Positions 33,532 through 42,694 are shown, counted from the first letter of the stretch. The stretch is DNA of 64,000 nt from Aved-18 sp964606665 (GCA_964606665.1 CAZSHS010000012.1:30275-94274); one strand, 5' to 3'. The notes: generated by a model from the letters alone, not told the origin. Made by a program: numbers and translations.

Positions 33532-33756
33532 TTACAAGTCGGCATCGTCATTGACGGCTGCATATTTGCGATCCGGCATGGGAACGCCAATGTCACGCAG
33601 ACACTGGTCGAAATGTTCCCGGGCATGGGGATAGCATGCACCACAGTTGGTGGAGCACTTCAGAGTTTTTCGAATCTCTCTGAAGTCTCTCGCACCGTCT
33701 TCGACAGCCGCTTTGATATCCTTGTCGGACACAACAAAACAACTGCAGATGATCAT
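33532..33756 (-). CDS. bfd: Bacterioferritin-associated ferredoxin-like [2Fe-2S] protein
   Basis: 74 aa. Starts MIICSCFVVSDKDIKAAVED; four cysteines are placed as in Bfd: CSC (4, 6) and CSTNCGAC (34, 38 and 41, the 2Fe-2S ligands being C4, C6, C38 and C41 by analogy). Bfd reduces the iron core of bacterioferritin to release iron. TAGGAGACGCAAG precedes the ATG. No bacterioferritin gene is in the window. The C-terminal 20 residues (DRKYAAVNDDADL) extend beyond the family core. The next gene starts 19 bases later. Confidence 0.87.
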   Translation of the reverse strand: MIICSCFVVSDKDIKAAVEDGARDFREIRKTLKCSTNCGACYPHAREHFDQCLRDIGVPMPDRKYAAVNDDADL

Positions 33757-33766
33757 CTTGCGTCTC

Positions 33767-34348
33767 CTAGCGTCGATACTTCATCCAGAAGATCCGGCGA
33801 GAACGCGACGACATCCAGAACTGGAATCGCACACGAATTGCTTTTGCTTCACGGACGCAATTTGAAACTTGGAATTCATCGCCCCCTTGCTTCTGGAGCG
33901 CGATGGCCCACAGGTCAAGCAAATCGGCGTGGTTCAATGACCAGGGCGTGTCAGCCTGGCGATAGAGTTGGTCGGCTTCTTCGTAGAAGCTAATCGCTTC
34001 GACAAGTTTCCCCGCCTTATAGCGAAGGAAACCCAGACGGTGACGAATGTACGCCGCCTCAGTGGAAACCGGACCAAACGACTTGTTGAAAATCAGAAGC
34101 GCTGCGGTGAGCAGCCGCTCCTGCTTTTCGCGATCGACGGCACGCTCGGCGGGAAACGTCTGTGCGACGAACACCATTGCATATGCCGTTTTGGGATGCG
34201 AAGTCCCGTAATTCTCGGTGCGATGCGCAAGCTGCCGCAAGAAGAACTTGCGAGCAGTCTCTTCGCTTCCACAGAGCAAAAGCACTCGCGCGGTGAAGGC
34301 AAAGAACGCGTCTTTGCACCAACGCCAAGTTTTTTGGATCAAGGTCAT
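33767..34348 (-). CDS. TPR-type helical repeat protein, 193 aa
   Basis: Start MTLIQKTWRWCKDAFFAFTA with GAGGAGAC 8 bases upstream. At least two TPR-like units: GTSHPKTAYAMVFVAQTFP and EAAYIRHRLGFLRYKAGKLV followed by EAISFYEEADQLYRQ. The pattern is of the kinesin-light-chain type. No signal peptide is obvious, though the N-terminus is hydrophobic. It lies between the D-amino-acid oxidase-like gene and the ferredoxin gene. Partner unknown. Confidence 0.75.
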   Translation of the reverse strand: MTLIQKTWRWCKDAFFAFTARVLLLCGSEETARKFFLRQLAHRTENYGTSHPKTAYAMVFVAQTFPAERAVDREKQERLLTAALLIFNKSFGPVSTEAAYIRHRLGFLRYKAGKLVEAISFYEEADQLYRQADTPWSLNHADLLDLWAIALQKQGGDEFQVSNCVREAKAIRVRFQFWMSSRSRRIFWMKYRR

Positions 34349-34375
34349 ATTAGTCTCCTCGATGTTACGGGTAAA

Positions 34376-34401
34376 CCGGAGAGCCAATAGGGGCTCTCCG
34401 G
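34376..34401 (-). repeat. Intercistronic hairpin CCGGAGAGCC/GGCTCTCCGG
   Basis: Perfect 10-bp stem with a 6-base loop between the oxidase gene and the TPR gene on the minus strand. No T run follows. Third member of the CCGGA hairpins. Confidence 0.6.
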
Positions 34402-34428
34402 GTCGGCGATTTTCGCCTTAGTGCAGAA

Positions 34429-35421
34429 TCAAATGTTAGCGGCGTACGATGCGATCTCCGCAGCGATGCCGCGCGAGAGCAGGTAACCCATGCCGTCGTG
34501 ACCGTAGTTGTGAATGACCGGACGTCCGTCGGCGCAGATTTTGCGGTCGACTTCGACTCGCGGCAGCCAGCCCTTGCGCTCGGGACGCAGCGCGCGGATG
34601 ACCGAAATCACCTGCGACTGGTCCGCGTTGAGCTCCGGAGCGATGGCGTTGCAGCGGTCAATGATGCCCTGGACGCTCGCCAGATCCGCGCCTTCGTATG
34701 ACTCGTGCGCACCATCGAAGATGGCGCCGAGCTTGACGTAGCCGTTGTGCGGCACGGCGCAGGCACGAGCATTGGGACCTTCGTCGTCGATCACCACCCG
34801 GTCGAGATTGTTTGAGCGGACGGTGACGACCTGAACGCGGTCGGGAAAGACGTCGGCGTCGTTGGCGAGCTCACGCGCACCAAGGCCGGCGCAGTTGACG
34901 ATGACCGAATACTGCGGATGGAGCCCGTCGAGGCTCTTGAACTCGGCTTGCCCGAAGAGACCACCGGCGGCGTGAACCTGCCAGTAGAGCCAGGGCAGAT
35001 ACACGAGCGGGTCGATGACCGGCGCTTGCGAGAGAACATGCGCGTCGGCGTAGCCGGCAGGCAGTTCGCTTGCAGTAGCGTGACGGAAGCCGCACAGGTT
35101 GCCAGCGTTCTGACCGGCGAACCAGGGAGCGCCCTTCTTGCTCTTGAGCTGATAGATGGGCTTCATGGTGATACCAGTGGCAGGGTCACCAGCTAGCTCC
35201 TGAAAGGCGAGGAATGATTCGTCGGCCCAACGCTCAATGCGGGGATCGCCGTCCATCTTCATCGGTACCCACATGGCGTAAGCAGAGATGGAGGTGTGAG
35301 CGTACTGCCCCCCCGGCTCCTTGCAGCGGATGGTCACCTTGTGTCCAGCCTGAAGAAGTGCAAGTGCCGTGGTGAGACCGCTCACGCCCGCACCGATAAC
35401 GAGCACATGTTGCTTGGTCAT
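34429..35421 (-). CDS. D-amino-acid oxidase-like FAD enzyme, 330 aa
   Basis: FAD-binding VLVIGAGVSGLTTALALLQA at residues about 6-25 and the C-terminal HNYGHDGMGYLLSRG are DAAO-family signatures. The active-site context ARACAVPHNGYVKLG and VIRALRPERKG also fits. Members oxidise D-amino acids or related amines to imino acids, giving H2O2. GC-rich with strong codon bias. AGGAAGACTAAATG marks the start. A second, shorter-bias paralogue is at 38197. Cellular location is probably the cytoplasm. Which substrate it uses cannot be read from the sequence. Confidence 0.88.
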   Translation of the reverse strand: MTKQHVLVIGAGVSGLTTALALLQAGHKVTIRCKEPGGQYAHTSISAYAMWVPMKMDGDPRIERWADESFLAFQELAGDPATGITMKPIYQLKSKKGAPWFAGQNAGNLCGFRHATASELPAGYADAHVLSQAPVIDPLVYLPWLYWQVHAAGGLFGQAEFKSLDGLHPQYSVIVNCAGLGARELANDADVFPDRVQVVTVRSNNLDRVVIDDEGPNARACAVPHNGYVKLGAIFDGAHESYEGADLASVQGIIDRCNAIAPELNADQSQVISVIRALRPERKGWLPRVEVDRKICADGRPVIHNYGHDGMGYLLSRGIAAEIASYAANI

Positions 35422-35838
35422 TTAGTCTTCCTTTCGTTTGGGAAGTTGCCTTTTTGGTTTGATATTCAAGTAAGAAACTGCTCGCGCTAGCTTGTGCATC
35501 TTGGCAACAACTAGCACCCACTTTTCACCGTCTTATTGAGAACATTTGCAATTCCAAGACACCACAGACTGATACCCCGAATTCTCCAATCACTGCTTAA
35601 AGTGAAATAGAAAGTTCGAGAATACGAGTTATTGGTTGTTTCTTGAAATTACGCTCAAAGACAAGTGGGGAATAGATAAGCGTCTTAGTCTACTAATTAG
35701 AGCTTATAAGATTCTAGAAGCTTTGACATATTAAGGCTTATCTCTCACTTATGTGAATGAGAATTCAGATGGCGCAGCTATAATTATTGAGAATCTTCTC
35801 CATTTTGTTTTCCTCCTGAAAGGAAACGTTTTTTCGTC
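35422..35838. other. Divergent intergenic region, 417 bp
   Basis: Lies between the minus-strand oxidase gene and the plus-strand BT1-type transporter gene. AT-rich from 35560 on. GAGAAT occurs at 35768-35773 and again at 35799-35804, and TATAAT at 35779-35784. These could be part of the transporter promoter. No ORF or terminator is supported. Confidence 0.4.
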
Positions 35839-37086
35839 GTGACCAGTCCAAAAGAACAGCGCTTAATTAGCGACAAACTTTTATGGTATTTCGCCATCAC
35901 ATATTTGGGCAATGGATTTTCTTGCGCTCAATACAACATCATGGCGCAGCCGCTTCAGTACTATTTTTTGAAAGGTCTGCACTGGCAACCAGACGTTGTC
36001 GCCAGCTACATGGCACTCTTTATGATACCGTGGGTGATGAAACCATTATTTGGAATTGTATGCGATTTCTTGCCGTTTTTTGGCTATAGGCGCAAAAGTT
36101 ATCTTGTCTTAGCCAATGTCACAGCAGCCATCGCTTTTGCTCTGGCCATTATCGCCCCTACGCCATCATATGTAGTAGCAACAATTCTTGTTGCAGCGGT
36201 CTGCATGTCGATGAGTACCGCTATTTATATAGGTCTTGCAGTTCAGTCCGACAGAGGCGGAAATCGCAACAGACTATATTTTTCTGTTCAACAAATGTGT
36301 TATTACTCAGCATCTATACTAGCGGCACTAGTGGGCGGCAAAATATGCCAGTCTTATGAGCCTTTTAAAGCATTTGATTTTTGTGCATTTTTAGCGATCT
36401 TGCCATCAATTGTAGTGGCAATTTTAACAGCCATTCTGGTTAAAGAAGAAAAGTCACAATTAAACAAAGAACTGTTCGAAAAAACAAAAGCCTCATTCAA
36501 ACAAGCTTTTCACACCAAGCAATTATGGTTCATCGCAGCCTTTTCATTTCTCTGGAGCTTCTATCCAACTTACGGAACACCACTTTACGTCTTCGAATCT
36601 GAAACTCTGAAATTCTCACAGGAGATAATCGGTCAATTGGCTGGATGGAATGCAGCCGGGATGCTGCTTGGCGCAGTATCATATAATTTAATTACAAGAA
36701 ACATGCCACCAAAAATGGAGGCACTCACAGTAATGATTACGTGCTCAATTGCAGCAATATCCTGGCTGTTTCTGAACACCCCCGCAACTGGAGCAATTCT
36801 TGAACTATTTAGAGGAATGTCAAACAACTGGGTTATTCTTTCCATTTATTGCCTTGCCAGTAGAGTCTGCCCTAAAGGAACAGAGGTCTCAATCATGGCT
36901 TTGATGGTGTCTTTTCGCAATCTTGCCACATCGTCTGCTAATCATGTCGGTGGTTACCTATTCGTCAACATGTTTCATCAGCAAATCGCGCCATTAGCTA
37001 TCATTACAGCAGTCATGCCGCTTTTATCGTTGCTATTGATCCCATTCATTCCAGTTCACAAAAAAGTTTCGGAAGAAATTATCTAA
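35839..37086 (+). CDS. BT1/folate-biopterin-transporter-type MFS protein
   Basis: 415 aa, about 12 TM segments. The loop WVMKPLFGIVCDFLPFFGYR is the signature of the BT1 family (KPLxGxxSDxxPxFGYRRxxYL), which includes Leishmania pteridine carriers and cyanobacterial folate carriers. The GTG start at 35839 is uncertain because the best AAAGGA is 14 bases away. Its stop overlaps the stop of the converging MOSC gene by 4 bases. It may import or export a product of the PLP-enzyme cluster that follows; that is positional inference. Confidence 0.82.
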   Translation: MTSPKEQRLISDKLLWYFAITYLGNGFSCAQYNIMAQPLQYYFLKGLHWQPDVVASYMALFMIPWVMKPLFGIVCDFLPFFGYRRKSYLVLANVTAAIAFALAIIAPTPSYVVATILVAAVCMSMSTAIYIGLAVQSDRGGNRNRLYFSVQQMCYYSASILAALVGGKICQSYEPFKAFDFCAFLAILPSIVVAILTAILVKEEKSQLNKELFEKTKASFKQAFHTKQLWFIAAFSFLWSFYPTYGTPLYVFESETLKFSQEIIGQLAGWNAAGMLLGAVSYNLITRNMPPKMEALTVMITCSIAAISWLFLNTPATGAILELFRGMSNNWVILSIYCLASRVCPKGTEVSIMALMVSFRNLATSSANHVGGYLFVNMFHQQIAPLAIITAVMPLLSLLLIPFIPVHKKVSEEII

Positions 37087-37862
37087 AAGTCAACTGATAC
37101 AGGCATGCCCAGCGCTAAATCAAAGTCGGAAGCACATTCAAAATAACGTCCAAACATTACCTTGCTGCCTTCTTTTCTATATTTGCTCAAGGTGCGCAGT
37201 GGCTCACTGCCTGTTAATACGCCACTTTCCTGATCGATGTTAATCATCACGCAACGACCACAAAGTTTCATACCTGATAATTGAACATCTCCCAAAGTCA
37301 AAGCCGTAGCCTTGTCTTCTACGTATTCGCCCAGTCCTTTAACAACTAGTGATGGTCTGAATCGGCTCATTTTCACCGGTTCGTCCACTTGAGTGTTCAG
37401 TTGATCTAGGCTCTCCTCAGAAATTACGAGCAAAGGCGAACAGTCAACATATCGAGCATCTTGACTGCGATCAACTTTTGTATAAAACAAACGCGCCTCG
37501 GTCTTCAAATATTCGCTTATCCAAGCGGATACCTCATCACCTTGATCAAAGCCGCTGCGGTCATTGTCCCAAAGATCTATCTGGCAAAATCGGTCTTTGT
37601 TCTCGCGATGTTCCACTTTGATTGATGGCATATTTGGTGCTTCGAGTTGAAGTCTGTATCCGTTCTCGCGAAGTAAAGTCGGCTGTATAAGTGCCATATT
37701 TGCATAGTCACGTTGAGTGAGAACGTTATCGCCTCCACCCAAAAACACCCACTGCCGGTCTGCGTCCAATCCCGATTGATTACCGTGAATTTCAGACACA
37801 GAAATGGACCCGCAACTTTTGACGGGGTAGATGTAAATGCCAGATAGCAAGCCGTTTGACAT
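37083..37862 (-). CDS. MOSC-domain protein, mARC-like
   Basis: 259 aa. The N-terminal beta-barrel (LSGIYIYPVKSCGSISVSEI, then GLDADRQWVFLG) and the MOSC core with LCGRCVMINIDQESG match the mARC/YcbX family. The cysteine in LCGRC would ligate the molybdenum cofactor. mARC enzymes reduce N-hydroxylated compounds. YcbX carries an additional ferredoxin domain, absent here. It is downstream of the PLP cluster on the same strand, separated by the small membrane gene on the other strand. A role in reducing an N-hydroxylated intermediate is possible but speculative. Confidence 0.85.
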   Translation of the reverse strand: MSNGLLSGIYIYPVKSCGSISVSEIHGNQSGLDADRQWVFLGGGDNVLTQRDYANMALIQPTLLRENGYRLQLEAPNMPSIKVEHRENKDRFCQIDLWDNDRSGFDQGDEVSAWISEYLKTEARLFYTKVDRSQDARYVDCSPLLVISEESLDQLNTQVDEPVKMSRFRPSLVVKGLGEYVEDKATALTLGDVQLSGMKLCGRCVMINIDQESGVLTGSEPLRTLSKYRKEGSKVMFGRYFECASDFDLALGMPVSVDF

Positions 37863-38001
37863 AGTTCAATTATTCTAGCTTCGATGCCAGATCGAAAAAT
37901 ATGTGTTTTTTTTAATCGTCAAAAGGCGCATTATAGGCTGGACATCCTCTTGAAATGAGCTACAGTAGATTTATCGAAAGTTGCCCAAACAGGAGCTTGC
38001 A

Positions 38002-38211
38002 GTGGACTTCTGGGTCGTCATATTATTGGTTGCATTCCTCTGCGGAATCATGGGTTGGACCTCCAGCATCTTCTTCAACGCTGTCTGGTGGTATTGCGAC
38101 TGGCGCGAAGGCACTGCCATTAACTGGGGCTGGGACGTCGGGATGTCGCTAGCCGTGCCCTTTATCTGGGTCTATTCTTTACTATTAATTTTCGTTCTAT
38201 ACTGCGGATAA
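38002..38211 (+). CDS. Small membrane protein, two TM segments, 69 aa
   Basis: GTG start at 38002 with AGGAG 6 bases upstream; a TTG at 37981 is less likely. It reads MDFWVVILLVAFLCGIMGWT, rich in Trp (seven or eight) and hydrophobic residues, with a second TM at about 45-67. The stop lies inside the 3' end of the converging oxidase gene (15-bp overlap). Its function is unknown, but the Trp-rich hydrophilic loop (NAVWWYCDWREGTAINWGWD) is unusual. Confidence 0.6.
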   Translation: MDFWVVILLVAFLCGIMGWTSSIFFNAVWWYCDWREGTAINWGWDVGMSLAVPFIWVYSLLLIFVLYCG

Positions 38212-39342
38212 CTGCTTCGAAATTTTCTTGTCTGAAAGTCCATTGACGAGATCAACGCATCTCTTGGCGCATCCCCAGGACATCGTGATTCCTGAGCCAC
38301 CATGTCCGTAGTTATGGACGCATGCAACGTGGTTGAAATTTTCGACTTCGAGTCTCACGCCAGTATCTTGAGCGTCTCTGTAATAGCGCAGACCCACTCG
38401 CCCTTGCATTTGTGCTTGTTTTGATCTCAGATCCAATCCGACCCAGTTTTTGAGTAAGTCGTTATTCAAAGAAATAATCGGCTCAGGAATAGGAACGCCG
38501 CCAACCATGACCTCTTCGCCTTTTACAGCATCGCCGATCCATTGGCCTGATTGATCAATCGATCCAGGTTCACGAGTCTGACCAAGAAGCCAGCCGTCTA
38601 GACGTGAGAAAAAGTGTACATATTCTGGATTTCCGTCTGCTCGGCTGAATACCTCGGCGCTGGGTGTGTAGTTATACGCCATGGCAATGTTCTCCGCCCC
38701 CTTAACGAGAGGCGCTTTGCCCACGAGCACTTGTTTGCCACGCATTACGTTTAGAGGTGATTTGTCCTCGAACACATCGAGGCTACCAAGCCCGAGACAA
38801 TTGACCAGAATTCTGCCGCTCGCTTCTTTGATGATTTCTGCACTCACTTTTTTGTGGACCGAAAAACCTCCAAGCTCTTCGTACCAGTCCCACAAGAACT
38901 CGATATAAGCTGGCATATCTGCAAAATAGGTCTTGAAAGTATAACCATAAAGGTAGTCTGCTCCTGTTCGATACGGAGGCTTGATGGTCATTTTCAATTT
39001 TTCGACTGGTCCATCGAAAGCCTGAAATTGAATTCTTTTTTGAGCCAGCGGGGCCGATTCTGGCTCGTGCTCAAAAACTTCATACATGCGATGAATGCTC
39101 AAACCAGAGCGCGAATTTTGTGCGAGATTGGCAAGCATTGACTGCGAGTCGTCGCTTATTTGCTCCAGATTTTGAATTTTCAAATTGTGCGGATACGCAG
39201 ACGCCATCGCATAATTGGTCGGGATATCGAAATTGAGATCGGTCAAAATACAAGTACGATAACCAGCCTGCTGCAAAGCTATCGCCGTCGACAAGCCCAC
39301 TATGCCGCTTCCCAGAACCCAAATATCACAATTATTTTGCAT
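38197..39342 (-). CDS. D-amino-acid oxidase-like FAD enzyme, 381 aa
   Basis: FAD-binding VLGSGIVGLSTAIALQQAGY near the N-terminus and VHNYGHGGSGITMSWGCAKR at the C-terminus are DAAO-family motifs. Last gene of the five-gene minus-strand PLP cluster (8-bp gap to the next gene upstream). It could oxidise an amine formed by the decarboxylase or another PLP enzyme of the cluster. It differs from the GC-rich paralogue at 34429 in composition and by about 50 extra residues. Confidence 0.86.
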   Translation of the reverse strand: MQNNCDIWVLGSGIVGLSTAIALQQAGYRTCILTDLNFDIPTNYAMASAYPHNLKIQNLEQISDDSQSMLANLAQNSRSGLSIHRMYEVFEHEPESAPLAQKRIQFQAFDGPVEKLKMTIKPPYRTGADYLYGYTFKTYFADMPAYIEFLWDWYEELGGFSVHKKVSAEIIKEASGRILVNCLGLGSLDVFEDKSPLNVMRGKQVLVGKAPLVKGAENIAMAYNYTPSAEVFSRADGNPEYVHFFSRLDGWLLGQTREPGSIDQSGQWIGDAVKGEEVMVGGVPIPEPIISLNNDLLKNWVGLDLRSKQAQMQGRVGLRYYRDAQDTGVRLEVENFNHVACVHNYGHGGSGITMSWGCAKRCVDLVNGLSDKKISKQLSAV

Positions 39343-39350
39343 TCTAAAAT

Positions 39351-40532
39351 TTATCCTTCCAATGCTTGCTTCAAATCAGCAATAAGCTCATCTGCAGGCT
39401 CGATGCCGATAGACAAACGCACAGTTGATTCGTTGATAGCCGAGATACCCTCTTGTGGTTCTGGAAACGAACGGGCATAGAATAACCATGCAGGGTTTGC
39501 TATTGACTGAGTAAATCCAGTTCCAAAGGCGATCTTGAACACTTCTAATTTATCGACCACCTGGCGCATATTTTCGATTGTGCCTTTCACATCAAAAATT
39601 AGAACAGAACCAAAGTCGATCATTTGCTTTTTGGCTGTGGCATGATCTGGATGGCTAGGCAATCCTGGATAAAATACGCGACTTACATTTGGATGTGATT
39701 CCAGAAATTGTGCGACCGCCATTGCATTTTCGGCTTGTTTGTCCACACGCAATCGATAAGTTTGCATACCTTTCCAAATTTCAACAGCAGAGTGCGAGCT
39801 CATGGTGTCTGTATTCCAGACATTTGCATTCTTAATTGCTTTGACACGCTCAGTAGTGCCAAGCACGGCTCCGCCCATTACATCACCCACACCAGATGCA
39901 TATTTGGAAAGCGAATGAACGATCACATCAACTGAAATTTCGCTGTGCTGGTGCAGACCGGCTAAACTGTTATCCATCACAGTCAAAACATTATGTTCGC
40001 GAGCGACGGCAGCGCAATAATTTAAATCTATAACGCGAGTCATTGGATTGGTAGGCGATTCTAAAACCATAACCTTAGTCTTGCCAGGCTTAATGAAACT
40101 AGTCAGGTTTTTAACATCATCGGCATTTATAAGCGTTATCTCGACGCCAAATTTTTTGAGAATGCCCTCAGCAAATAAACGAGTCGATTTATATCCTTCT
40201 TTGAATAAAATCAGATGATCGCCCGCTTTGAGCAAAGCCTGAAGAGTGGCTGCAATAGCTGACTTACCCGTACTTGTTACCCAGCAGCATTCTTGTTTTT
40301 GTGTTTTTGCAAGCAATGCTTCAAGCGCTGAAAGACTTGGATTACTGTCAGACAAATAGCACCAACCATCATTGGTCCCAGCAATAAAGTCTTCCCAGCT
40401 TTTAACAGTGGGCAATGAAAAACTTATGGTCTCATACGATGGAACCACAAAAGGATCGTTTCCTGGTTTCACGTCCCAGACGCGCTTGGAGGCGGCTTTT
40501 TCGCTCTTCTTTTCTTTGTGCAGTTCTACCAT
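39351..40532 (-). CDS. Cystathionine-gamma-synthase-family PLP enzyme, 393 aa
   Basis: Cys/Met-metabolism PLP enzyme (fold type I). The PLP lysine is in HSLSKYASGVGDVMGG (family: HSxTKYxxGHxDxxGG) and the N-terminal PLP phosphate region in VTSTGKSAIAATLQALL (normally SSGMAAI). MVLESPTNPMTRVIDLN is the cofactor-ring segment. C-S lyases and gamma-replacement enzymes belong here; the reaction is not deducible. AGGAGATAAATTGCC precedes the ATG. Overlaps the SDR gene upstream by 7 bases, so it is in the same operon. Confidence 0.87.
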   Translation of the reverse strand: MVELHKEKKSEKAASKRVWDVKPGNDPFVVPSYETISFSLPTVKSWEDFIAGTNDGWCYLSDSNPSLSALEALLAKTQKQECCWVTSTGKSAIAATLQALLKAGDHLILFKEGYKSTRLFAEGILKKFGVEITLINADDVKNLTSFIKPGKTKVMVLESPTNPMTRVIDLNYCAAVAREHNVLTVMDNSLAGLHQHSEISVDVIVHSLSKYASGVGDVMGGAVLGTTERVKAIKNANVWNTDTMSSHSAVEIWKGMQTYRLRVDKQAENAMAVAQFLESHPNVSRVFYPGLPSHPDHATAKKQMIDFGSVLIFDVKGTIENMRQVVDKLEVFKIAFGTGFTQSIANPAWLFYARSFPEPQEGISAINESTVRLSIGIEPADELIADLKQALEG

Positions 40533-41275
40533 GGCAATTTATCTCCTGATGCGTGCAAGAACAATCCTGTTTTTTCGTTGTTTTCGGCCAAATCAATTAT
40601 GGCTTGAGCTGCTTCAGCAGGCTCGGTGTCAGCGTCTTTAGGACCAAATCTGGTTTTTACTTTACCTGGGTCAATGGACAAGACTCGAATATTTTCTGGT
40701 TCAAGCTCGACCGCTAAGCACGAAGTAAACATATTTAGTGCGGCTTTGCCGATTCTATAAGGATAGGTAGCTTCGTCGCCTGGCACTTCTTGATTGGCCA
40801 CCCATTCAAGCGAGGCGAAGCGCGAGGAAATATTTAAAATGGTCGCTCCTTCTGAGTTTCTCAAGAAAGGCAAACAGGCGCGTACACAGCGTATTGGTCC
40901 ATAACAATGCACTTGTAATACACGATCTAGCTCTTCGTACTTCATACCTTCGACACCATAGGCGGAGGCACCAAATCCAGCGTTATTAACAAGCAAATCT
41001 ACTTTGTCGACCTGTCCATCAAGAAATTCGCGCAATACTTGTTCAGTCGAGGCTTCGGTTACATCAGCTCGAATGGGCAAAATGTCGTGAGGTGCTATTG
41101 AGAATAAGTCGCGAACATCCGCCAAGCTGCGCACTACAGCAACAACAAGATATCCGCGTTGCTGCAAAACATCCAGCATAGCGCGTCCAATTCCGCGTCC
41201 AGCACCTGTGACAACAGCGACCTTGCGTGCACCCGAGATAAGTTTTAGTTTGTTTCTTCCGTTACCATTAGTCAT
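40526..41275 (-). CDS. Short-chain dehydrogenase/reductase, 249 aa
   Basis: Classical SDR: TGAGRGIGRAMLD for NAD(P), NNAGFGASAYG, the Ser in NISSRFA and YPYRIGKAA with catalytic Tyr and Lys. It would reduce or oxidise a carbonyl in the PLP-cluster pathway. Overlaps the next gene by 7 bases and follows the decarboxylase-like gene by 9 bases. The C-terminal part resembles generic carbonyl reductases and does not reveal a substrate. Confidence 0.86.
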   Translation of the reverse strand: MTNGNGRNKLKLISGARKVAVVTGAGRGIGRAMLDVLQQRGYLVVAVVRSLADVRDLFSIAPHDILPIRADVTEASTEQVLREFLDGQVDKVDLLVNNAGFGASAYGVEGMKYEELDRVLQVHCYGPIRCVRACLPFLRNSEGATILNISSRFASLEWVANQEVPGDEATYPYRIGKAALNMFTSCLAVELEPENIRVLSIDPGKVKTRFGPKDADTEPAEAAQAIIDLAENNEKTGLFLHASGDKLPW

Positions 41276-41284
41276 TTTAATTAT

Positions 41285-42694
41285 CTAAGTCCTTTCTACT
41301 TCGCGTAAATTTTGATCGAGCAAAATATTGACTGGAAGCGGGTCTCCATGAGTGCCAATTTCCATGTGATGCATCAAATAGCCGCCAGTGTTGGGAAAGC
41401 AAATTACGTCCTTAGGCTCCGGCAGTACATCTAAAGCTATTTTGCGACGATAAAGCAGATCGCTTTCTGAACACAAATTTCCAACTATATAAGCGCCTTC
41501 GTCGAATCGCTTACCCTCTTTGTTTTGACGCATAAATATCGGGTCGCAAATGAACTCAGCTCTAAATGGTCTAACATTCATTCGATTAACGTTAACGCCA
41601 AGCAACCAGTTACCCAGAGTATCGCGCTTGCGATAAGTCACGCGCGCAAGTGTCATGCCCACATTGTCCATCAAACAACGACCAGGCTCAAAATATAATT
41701 CGACATTTCGCGCGCCAAAAGCTTTGTGCAACACTTCGCCGTCTTTTGTATCGTCTAGAACCGCACTGACAAAACGCTCTTTGGATAAGTTATTCCAGGC
41801 AGGATACAAGTCTGGCTTACCTGTGATTTCATTTCCAAATCTGTTATAACCAAGCCCGTCGTTAAGCCAGGTAAAATAAGGTCGCTTGCCCTTAACTGAG
41901 TCTAGAAGCGCATCTTGAAATTCTTGCCACTGACTTTCACTATCGACATAGCGCATCAAAATGCCGCCGCCTAAATCAATTGACTTAATATCAAAACCTT
42001 CACCGCGCGCCCAATCAATTATTTTAAGCAATCGAAAAGCAGCACAGGCACGCTCGTTCGTATCATATCTATCTATGTGAGCGTGAAGGTTTTCCACCTC
42101 AACTAAATTCTTATCAAGCTGATTAAAGACTAGTTTAAAGTCTTCGACAGGCAAGCCAAAACGGCTGAAGACTATTCTATCGGCGGTTTGAAACCCAGAA
42201 AAACGCAGTCCTACTCTAGCTTTGCGACCGAGCTTTTCGGCATGAGCTTGAATCAACCTCAATTCGTCTTCATTGTCTATTATTAACAGACAACCTTTAG
42301 AAATGGCTAGGTCGACCAACTCGTCCTGCTTACCTATGGCTGTAATTACCACTTTGGAGGCAGGAACGCCAAGTGCCAGCGTTTCTTTCACTTCACCAAG
42401 GCTTGCAGTATCGATGCCGAGATCTTCTTGTCTGGCTAGCTCGACCAGCCAGGGCAATTTGTTTGCCTTGCGAGCAAAGTACAAGCCACCTTTTAAATTT
42501 CGCTCTTTGATAGGCGCCTGCAGGTCTCTAACATTGCGCTTAAACTCATCACCATAAATCAAATGGGCGGGCAGGTCGAATTTATTATAAAAATCAGGAC
42601 TGCCTTCATTTTGAGCGATGAACTTGCGCATCCAGGGAGCTAGCTTGGCTGTGAGCGGAGGGGCGCAATCTGTCAGTGTAGCCGTTCTATCCAT
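41285..42694 (-). CDS. DAP/ornithine-decarboxylase-like PLP enzyme (fold type III)
   Basis: 469 aa from ATG at 42694, one base after the stop of the upstream gene; a TTG seven codons earlier is less likely. PLP lysine in LYFARKANKLP (family YAxKAN), the HIDRYD segment where LysA has HxGS, DLGGGILMRY for the phosphate, EPGRCLMDN and CSESDLLYR (CxxxD with the active-site Cys). It is longer than LysA (about 420). Substrates of this fold are DAP, Orn/Lys, carboxynorspermidine or siderophore precursors such as in SbnH. The cluster context suggests a specialised amine; substrate unknown. Confidence 0.85.
   Translation of the reverse strand: MDRTATLTDCAPPLTAKLAPWMRKFIAQNEGSPDFYNKFDLPAHLIYGDEFKRNVRDLQAPIKERNLKGGLYFARKANKLPWLVELARQEDLGIDTASLGEVKETLALGVPASKVVITAIGKQDELVDLAISKGCLLIIDNEDELRLIQAHAEKLGRKARVGLRFSGFQTADRIVFSRFGLPVEDFKLVFNQLDKNLVEVENLHAHIDRYDTNERACAAFRLLKIIDWARGEGFDIKSIDLGGGILMRYVDSESQWQEFQDALLDSVKGKRPYFTWLNDGLGYNRFGNEITGKPDLYPAWNNLSKERFVSAVLDDTKDGEVLHKAFGARNVELYFEPGRCLMDNVGMTLARVTYRKRDTLGNWLLGVNVNRMNVRPFRAEFICDPIFMRQNKEGKRFDEGAYIVGNLCSESDLLYRRKIALDVLPEPKDVICFPNTGGYLMHHMEIGTHGDPLPVNILLDQNLREVERT

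Noticed and set aside
35768..35804. Fur box upstream of the BT1 transporter
   Set aside because: Two GAGAAT half-sites are present but no full inverted Fur repeat.
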